This document shows positions 12,901 to 21,900 of a DNA stretch of 64,000 nucleotides, one piece after another. The position numbers and the translations under genes are program-made. The number at the start of each line of letters is the position of its first letter. Positions within the stretch are counted from its first letter, which is position 1. The notes beneath the pieces were generated by a model that did not search any database, was not told the DNA's origin, and was given only the letters and a program-made list of their open reading frames with translations. This stretch comes from Onchidella celtica (Eukaryota; Mollusca; Gastropoda; Systellommatophora; Onchidiidae): positions 30,837,519-30,901,518 of the forward strand of contig OZ007579.1 in assembly GCA_963931925.1 (NCBI GenBank), in the 5' to 3' direction.

Positions 12901-15900
12901 ATGCTGTAGTAAAACTCGAACTCAAACTCAAACCCATTCCTTTGATGTTAGATGTCGTGATCTATTTGAAACACACCATCACCAACTCGCATTTTTCTCC
13001 CCAGCTTTCCACCAGTCTGAAAGTGAACATTGACAGCTGGAATAAGAAGACTTTGACCTGGTTACGACGTGTTGTGTACGACAGAGCCCCTTTCTCCAAT
13101 ACCATGGCGGTTTTTGCATGTAGTGCGTTCTGGCATGGCTTTTACCCAGGATACTATATAACTTTTGGTACAGGTGCCTTCATGACCATTGTTGCTCGAC
13201 AGGTATGTCTGTTTTATGAGGATTGCTGCCATAGACATGTGTGACTCATTTTTCTTGTTATTGTTGTTGCTTGTTCCTATTTGTCGTCTTCTTCTTTAGA
13301 AAAAAAAATTTTTTTTAAAATTATCTTATGGTTGCCATGGGAATACCACCATTTTGGATTTTGAGTCCCCAAAAAGGGTCAACTTCAATATACAGTGGAA
13401 TACACTTAAACCAAAAATGGCTGAACCAAAAGAAAAAATAATCCCCGTTTTTTTTTTCTCTTTTACTCTTTGTTAATGGACTAGCGATAAACCAAAGTCA
13501 GCATTCGAAGGAACATGGCTGAACCGAAAACAATGACCTTGATTTTAGTGGAACCCAGCGTCTTATTCTTAATCGAGCACGCTTAGTACTGACATGCCGT
13601 TCTCTCATCGTCATGCCTGAAGCCACCAGCAGATGTTGAAGACGGAGAGGGGTAGGGGACAGGGGAATTGCGTCAGTGGAGCGAGTGCGCATTGTCTGTG
13701 GAATCTAAATTATGCGTGTGTAGCGAACGGTGTGCGTATAAGTTATAGAGTAGAATGGGATATAGAACAGTCAGGAGTGGGGGAAGACACCCATGGGATG
13801 GAAGGGCTAGTATCAGTAATATGTACTAAAAGGACTAATGAAGAACCTCTTGCCTTTCTACCAATAGAACTTTTGGACCCATTATAGCTCATTCAGTTAT
13901 CCACAATAACGACAACGTAACATAACCAACACTCTTCTTCTGTTACTGGTCTATGCCTTCTTGAGATCGCTTGTCTGACTTTTTGCTACTGCAGGGAATG
14001 CATCGTGACTTTGTTTGGGCATGTTTCACAAGGGGTGACAAATTCTATGTCTATTGCAATGTTATAAAAACAAAAACTTGAAACAAAAGCACTGTCCAGT
14101 CAGCGGAGGCTGTTGTTTACGCTGTTATGTAGGTCACAATCTAAATCTGCTGAATATGGATGGAATGACCTTCACCCCAGCCAGTGAGAAGGCTCAAGTT
14201 ATTGTTCGGTTTACGGTCGACCAATTAGTGAAGTAGAAGTGAGGTGAGGTGAGGAGGTGATCATGCCCCCAACTTTTTTTTTATTATGGCAGTTCCAACA
14301 CTATAGTGATATTGGATGCTTGATAGAAAGGAATGGGATGTCTGGGGCCGTTACCTTGACCTAGTCATGTGGGTAGATTATAAAATAAGGTCTTGATACC
14401 AAGTATTCAGTAAATTCATGGTTTTGGTGGCGACATTGAGATGTTACCAAGGGCTAAATTTGAGACACAATGGCATGATTTTTGTTACTTTTTCTTGACC
14501 CCCACATCACTAAAATTGATATTTCAGGATTATAAACATTGAAACTGGCATATTGTTGGTAAAATAGTATTCTTAAATGGATAAATTGACCGAAAAGTAT
14601 AATATCTCGATATTGATATTTTGAAGCCTAATTTGAATTTCATTATTTTGCCGCTGGCTGTATCAGTTATTTTTTGTTTGTCATTCCTTTGCCAGGTAAG
14701 ACGTCACATCCGACCCAAGTTCCAGGCATCTCAGACTGGCATCCCTATTTATGAGATTATCACCTTCATCGCCACACGCTTTGCCAACTGTTACCTGACA
14801 TTCCCCTTCTTGGTGCTGGAATTTTATGCCTGCTTCAATATGTACAAGTAGGTCATCTGGTTGCGTCATCATACCTTTCAAGAGCAAAAAGGTCTTAAGT
14901 GACAAAATTTAAAAAATGAGTCAAGACTTGTTTAATCTTGTCTAATGTGAACATACAGCAACCTTGTTGAACATTGTCTGTCTCCATGGTTACATTGTAA
15001 AGACAAAAGTTCAGTCAGTTCAGTTTTACTTTTGACACCTTCGCATATCAAAGGGTTTTTGCCGTATTGTTGTATGCGACATTTTGCCGATTTTGAGGTT
15101 TTGTCGTGAAAGTGATACTTTCACTCCTAATTACATTATCTATTAATTATCATATGGCTGTATTTTTCATGAGCAGTCATGAAAGTTTCAATTTTGAAGC
15201 GTATTGAACAAAAGCCTGATTTTACACAACTCTTCAAACTTTCAGCCCTCATTTTCTTGAAAAGGCAAAAATGCACGTACAGCAATATGGAAAATACCCA
15301 ACGATGTTATAACAGTAAAATTTAAACTTCATTTTGGTGAAAAAAACTGAAGTGGTGGCACTCAAGAAGTTTGGATCTCAGCAGGGATCTAGATCATTCA
15401 TATTTTATCTAGAGCTTCCAGGCTACAAATGCTCAGAAAGCGTGACAGAAAATTCCAATGGGTGTCATTTTATTTTTAAATGTGATTAGTGTATTTGTTG
15501 GATTTGAATGAAAATTAACCAGATTTTAGCTTACAGGTGCTAAATCTTTATCAGCATGGTATCACATATATTATTCTTTGTATTTAATAAGTGGTGTCCA
15601 ATTCATACATTCACTACAAAAAAGTTTCAGTTATATTAACCTTTTCCGTACGTCGTGGGAAGAAATGTTCCCACAGCCCTCTTTAAAATTCAATATAAAA
15701 TACACATTTGACAGCACGGTACTGAAACTCCATGTATTCTTCAAGTTTCATCAGAGGATTCGTCTGGTGCTATAGAAGTGAATGTTTGTTTGTTTTAGCG
15801 GGTTTTATTTACTCTTACTTTTCAGTACCCCGTACAGTACGTCGTGGGAACAAAAATTACCAGACTAGCAAAGAAGAGATTTACTAAATCCAACGCGTCC

Positions 15901-18900
15901 TTACGTCGTGGTAAAAAATGTTCCCATGCAGCAGATACTGTAAAGAGTGAAACGATCGCGCTGTCGACATCAGTTTTCCCCCAACATATAAAGGGGGACA
16001 CAAGTTGAAGACATGACCCCACTGTCCCACCCACCAAACCCCTCCTGAAACGCAAGCAATAATGGTTTTTGAGGAGATCAAATTTCAGTGGTATGTGTTA
16101 TATGGGGCACTGAGAATAACGTACAGTGGCATCGGACGACCAAACCTCTCATTTTTTGTCGTGAAAAAAAAAAAAATGAAAGTGAGAAAAACCTCAACAG
16201 TATGTAACTTCTTTGGTTGCAGTAAACTGTGTCTCTTTGTGTAAACTGTAACCGGGTCATCTTTATGGGCGATTTCCAAGCCTCAGTATCGACTGGGCAA
16301 CATTCTGGTAATATTGCTGTGTTTAGTTTTTGATTTGGGACTTGGTTTTATACGGACAGTACCTAGAGAAATGTCTGTAATATGAACAGATGATTATTTC
16401 TCAGTGTATTGTTTAATTTTATGGCCCCATTATGTAACAAAATATGCAAATCTCTTCATTTTATGTATTACTTTCCCCCTTATAAAATATCAGATAATCG
16501 AAATCGACCACGTATGAACTTGGTTTTCATTTCTGCTCCGACGGAAAGTGTATTGTTTGATAAAACACCGTCTGTAAATCCTGTCTTTTCCAAGGTTTTG
16601 AGGGAACAGTTAGAAAATGATGCCTGAAGCTATTTATAGAGCGCTGTCGGTAGTGAGCACAGCCTCGCACGACCAAGTGAGTGTTGACGAACTGACTTGA
16701 ATGCGAAGCCATAATTATAAATGCACAGGTACCTATTAACTGGCGAGTGGGACAGTGAGTGGCACATAGTGACGAAAATGTGCAGTGCTGACAAGATGGT
16801 CACGAAAGTTGATAGAGCTTCAGCTAGTGCTACTCAATCTCGGAAGGAACAACATGTAACACGCATGTGAGGCTGTTGCTGAAGATTACATGAAGAAATC
16901 AAAAAATTCTTTCACGGTCACCCATTTTGAGGCCTGTGTCACAAATCCCAGACTGGGAAATGTAATAATTATGACAGGACAACAATCACGAACGAACAAG
17001 TATAATACTTAACAGAACAACCAACCAGACTCACACATTTATTATACATAAAAAATAAAGATATACGTGCATTACATTCTTCAGTTCAAATAGCATTCAA
17101 TGGTCAGTATTCCCGACATTCATTCTTCTACGGGTCCACAACCCGATAATACTTTCTAAAATATGCTCTGGCCTCAGCCTCACATCTATATATGTACTAC
17201 TTGCGGGCCTCTCTTATTGGCTCCTGCTCAACCTAATCTCCGTATCTCAATCTCCCCTCGAGGTCTTAATAGCACATTAATATTTCAATAGCACATTATA
17301 TTCTCAATGGCACATTAACATCTTAATAGCACATTAACATCTTAATAGCAACGTCCCTGTCTGTGGCCAGACTGCCACGACTCATGTGCTCCCGCTGTCC
17401 TGCGCGACAGCTTCACTCAGGCAGGCATGTGGGTAGCCTTCTGCCCAACCCCGGCACAAGTCCGCTCACCGCGGGTGGCTTCTCTGCCCGACCCCGGCAC
17501 CTATAAGAATAACATTACATTTCTATAACACCATACAATTACTATCCACTTCACCACTCATTATGAACTATCAAGCGTACACACAATAGTCCACCTTTCA
17601 CTCACCACACCTCTTACGGTAACACACCTCTACCGTACCACACAGCACTCAGACTCGCTACGAATCCATGATCCGAACTTACATCTATCGCTCATTGCGC
17701 ACATCTCTATACACAGTAATCAATGACTTTCACATTCCTCACATATAACTTATTTACATCATGGTCATAGGAGAACATAGTACATCAATCATCATAATTA
17801 TCAATCATAGTTCAACCTCGCCCGTGCAGATGCGGGGCTCTCTTGTAGAAGAGGGACAGCAGAGAATACATCTGACGTGATACTGCGTGTCGTAAGAGGC
17901 GACTAAAGGTGCAAAGGTCCTGGTCTCCCGAGAAGAGCCAGTTGGCGGTGGGCCAACTACCCACCCTGTAAAAATAAACCAGTTACAGAAACACAAGCAA
18001 ATACTTCAAATCAGTCTTTTATCTTGGGAGAAGGGGGAGCATCTGCACCTGTAGATTCAATGAAGGACAATGGACAAAGCCGAAAGGACGCCACTGGCCC
18101 GACTGCTCCTTCATCAAGCAAGTCACTCCGGATTGCGTCGTGGAATGTCCGCTCCATGTATGAAGCAGGAAAGAGTGCCCAGGTTACAATGGAGATGAGG
18201 CGATACAGACTGCACATACTTGGAGTTAGCGAGACCCGCTGGATACAGTCCGGACTGAAACAACTTAATTCTGGGGAAAAGATTTTGTATTCTGGAAGGG
18301 AGGACAAAAAGCATACAGAAGGAGTAGCGATCATCTTGAGCAAGCACGCCCAGAGGTCACTGAGGGGATGGGAACCCTACGGAAGGAGAATTATATTGGC
18401 ATCATTTACTACAAAGAACAAGAACATCAACATGAACATTGTGCAGATATACGCCCCAACAAATGAAGCAACCGATGAGGACAAGGACGACTTCTATAAC
18501 CAGCTTCAGGAAATAGTTGACACATTGCCAAGAAAAGATGTGAACATTATAATGGGAGACGCCAATGCCAAGATAGGACAGGACAATACAGGGTATGAGG
18601 ACATTATGGGGTGCAATGGTTTAGGACAAATGAATGAGAATGGAGAGCGGTTTGCAAGTTTCTGCGCATTTAACAGCTATGTGATTGGAGGTTCAGTATT
18701 CCAACACAAGAGGATCCATAAGGCCACTTGGATTTCACCGGATGGAGTAACTGAAAATCAGATTGACCACTTTTGCATCACCCGACGATTCAGACGCTCA
18801 CTAGAGGATGTCATAGTACAGAGAGGAGCAGATGTTGGATCTGACCATCACATGCTGCTGGCAAGACTCAAACTCCGCCTCAAGAAACAAGGTACCAGAG

Positions 18901-21900
18901 CAGGAACAAAGAGGAGAAAGTTTCAAGTGAGCCTTCTGGATGGAGACAAGAAGGAAGAGTTCCAGCTGACACTGAGGAATAGATTCAAACCCCTTGTTGA
19001 CCTCGAAGAGACAGTAGATTTGGAGACTCACTGGGCTAAGGTAAAAGGAGTATTTACATCGACATGTCAGGATGTTATTGGGGAAAAGAAAGTGGAACAC
19101 AAGGAATGGATCAGTCAAAAATCACTGGACGATAAGGATAAGAAGAGACCTAAAAGAACGGGTAAATGCAAGTCGTACAAGAAGCTCAAGAATTGGTAAC
19201 CAGGAAGAGTACCGAGCATCAGCTAAAGAGGTCAAAAAATCAATTAAAAAAGACAAAGAGGAGTTCATAGGAATGTTAGCAGAGAAAGCAGAGAAGGCAG
19301 CAACAGGAGGACACATGAGGATCCTCTACCAGACTACAAAGACTCTTGCTGGAAAATATGGAAAACCTGAAGTTCCTGTCAAGGATTACAACAGGAAGGC
19401 TATTTTTGGAAAGGAAGCTCAGGCAAAAAGATGGATAGAACATTTTAACAGCCTCTTGAACAGACCTCCACCAAGCAACCCACCCGACATTCTACCCGCA
19501 AGAAATGATTTACCGATCAGTTGCGACCCTCCGACTAAAGCAGAGATTAATGATGCCATAAAGCAGTTAAATCGAGGCAAGGCAGCTGGACCAGACCAGA
19601 TCCCACCAGAGGCGCTGAAGGCAGATGCTGCTGGGGCTGCAGAGGGTCTGCACTCACTATTCTCGAGGATTTGGATCGGAGGCAAGTTTCCAAAGGACTG
19701 GAAGGAAGGACACCTCGTGAAGCTCCCAAAAAAAGGGGACCTCAGCAATTGTAGTAACTACAGAGGAATCACACTTCTCTCCATCCCAGGAAAGGTTTTC
19801 AATCGGATTATTCTCAAGCGAATACAGAATGCAACAGACCAAAAACTTCGCGAGGAGCAAGCTGGTTTCAGGAGTAATCGATCAACCACCGACCAGATCG
19901 CCACGCTGAGAATCATAGTAGAGCAGTCGCTAGAGTGGAACTCCCAACTGATAGTGAACTTCCTTGACTACGAGAAGGCCTTTGATAGCATCGATAGAGA
20001 AACACTGTGGAGAATATTGAGACATTATGGAATCCCAGAGAAGATGGTGAATCTTATCAAGAGCATGTACGAGGGGACAAGTTGCAGAGTCGTACATGAT
20101 GGTGAGCTTACTGACAGCTTTGATATCAAGACTGGTGTTAGGCAGGGTTGTTTGCTGTCCCCATTTCTGTTTATCCTGGTGATTGATTGGCTTATGAAAG
20201 AAACCACCAGTGGAGGAAGAAATGGCATACAATGGACCCCATGGACACAGCTGGACGATCTAGATTTTGCAGATGACTTGGCACTATTGTCGCACACACA
20301 CGACCAGATGCAAGCAAAGACTACAGCTCTAAACAAAATTTCAGAATCTATTGGATTGAGGATACATCCCGCGAAGTCGAAGGTCCTAAAAATTGTTGCA
20401 CCCCTAAGCGAACAAGTCACAGTAGGAGATCAACCACTGGAAGATGTAGAGTCCTTTTGCTATCTTGGTAGTATCATTGACAATAAGGGAGGAACAGAGG
20501 CAGAAGTCAAAGCACGAATTGGAAAGGCACAGGCAGCTTTCACGTCCTTAAGCAAGATTTGGAGAACCAAGGATATATCTCTAAAAACAAAGCTGAGGAT
20601 ATTCAACTCGAACGTGAAGTCAGTCCTGTTGTATGGATGTGAGACTTGGAATGCGTCCCAGGCCTGCATAAAGAGAATCCAAGTTTTCATCAACAGATGT
20701 TTGAGGAAGCTACTTAAGATCAGATGGACAGACAAGGTCAGCAATGAAATTGTATGGAAAAGAACAAGACAGAGCCCAGTCAGAGAGGAAATTGGTAGGA
20801 GGCGATGGAGATGGATCGGCCACACTCTCAGGAGGTCAGGAAACAGCATCACGAAGAAGGTATTGGACTGGAATCCCCAGGGCAAGAGATCAAGAGGAAG
20901 GCCGCGCGGAACGTGGAGAAGAGCCAGAGAAAATGATGTGCAACGAAGCGGAAAGACTTGGAATAATGTAAAGAGGCTGGCCCATGATAGAGAGGGATGG
21001 AAGGTGTTTGTTGGTGGCCTATACCCTGATCCAGGGTGAGAAAGGCAATGATGATGATAGTTCAACCTACCAGTCATCACTGGAAAACACACAATCTCCC
21101 GACTGCTCTCTCACGTCTATCCCCTTGGACTCTTAACTTGCAGTGATCTGACTATTCAGATTTTGCCTCTACTACGCCTCAACTTCACTCACAACATGCA
21201 CGCTTTAATTCCCTTCCCCGCACTCACTGACCCCCGCTCACTCGCTCGTGACAGCCTGTCCTTGGAAATGGCAAGTCATTTCAATGGTCCTCGCGTCCTA
21301 CATTTTGTTATACCCACTCAATTCTGAAAAGCCTGAAGAACAGTTTCCTCAACCATAAGTCAATGGTTGAACGTTCAATGTGTGGACAGCGACAGGAATG
21401 TTAATTATTTACCGCTCATTATTTTAATTTCGATAATTTGTATGTATTTTTGTTCCCGAAAACATCACTTGTAATCATTAGCACCCAAATCAGAAATGTT
21501 TGCATTTCTGGGAATCATTGCACTTTGATTTCTCCATTTGACTCTTTCCGTATCTATTATTTTAAGTGATTGTCTTTCTCATGGACCACACAGCCCATTT
21601 ACCGCCTCTGAAGTTCATTTTGTTCAATTTATTATGCGGATAGGAATAGGATAAACTGACACTGAGTGAGTCATGTACTTGTCCTTCTCATTGTTGCTCT
21701 CGCCTTATCTTCTAGTGCGGTAGGGTTTGATGAGGCAGTGTTAACTGTTAAAGTGTTATAGAAATATTGGGCCCACATTACGTCAGTCTTTGCCCCCAAA
21801 AGACTGTTTTCCGGATTGTGGTTATACTGTGTTTTCTGAGACTTTACTTTTTTGGACACCGTAATAGTGTCGTTCAACTGACCTCGACCTGGAGGTGAAA

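Larger units (their letters stand above)
17819..21056 (+). mobile_element. Near full-length RTE-clade LINE
   Basis: It is bounded by a perfect 12-bp target duplication ATAGTTCAACCT (17807-17818 and 21057-21068). The 3' end is a short ATG tandem repeat with no poly(A), as is usual for RTE elements. A ~200-bp 5' UTR precedes an apurinic-like endonuclease and a reverse transcriptase that would form one ~1000-residue protein but for a single shift of frame near 19140. Intact duplication, full-length structure and a single lesion point to a recent insertion. Confidence 0.92.
16937..21253 (-). mobile_element. Solo LTR, copy B, split by an RTE LINE
   Basis: It starts TGTCACAAATCCCAGACTGG and ends CACTCGCTCGTGACA, flanked by the 5-bp duplication GCCTG (16932-16936, 21254-21258). 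The LTR parts are 16937-17818 and 21069-21253, about 1.07 kb together. It is very similar to copy C at 56534. The LTR landed in the TTAA transposon first, and the LINE followed. Confidence 0.88.

Noticed and set aside
13395-13890. pogo/Tc1-type MITE
   Set aside because: A CAGTGGAAT-like left end was seen but no inverted partner or TA duplication.
20460-21092. 210-residue minus-strand open frame
   Set aside because: It is the antisense shadow of the RTE reverse transcriptase, whose plus-strand frame has all the conserved motifs.
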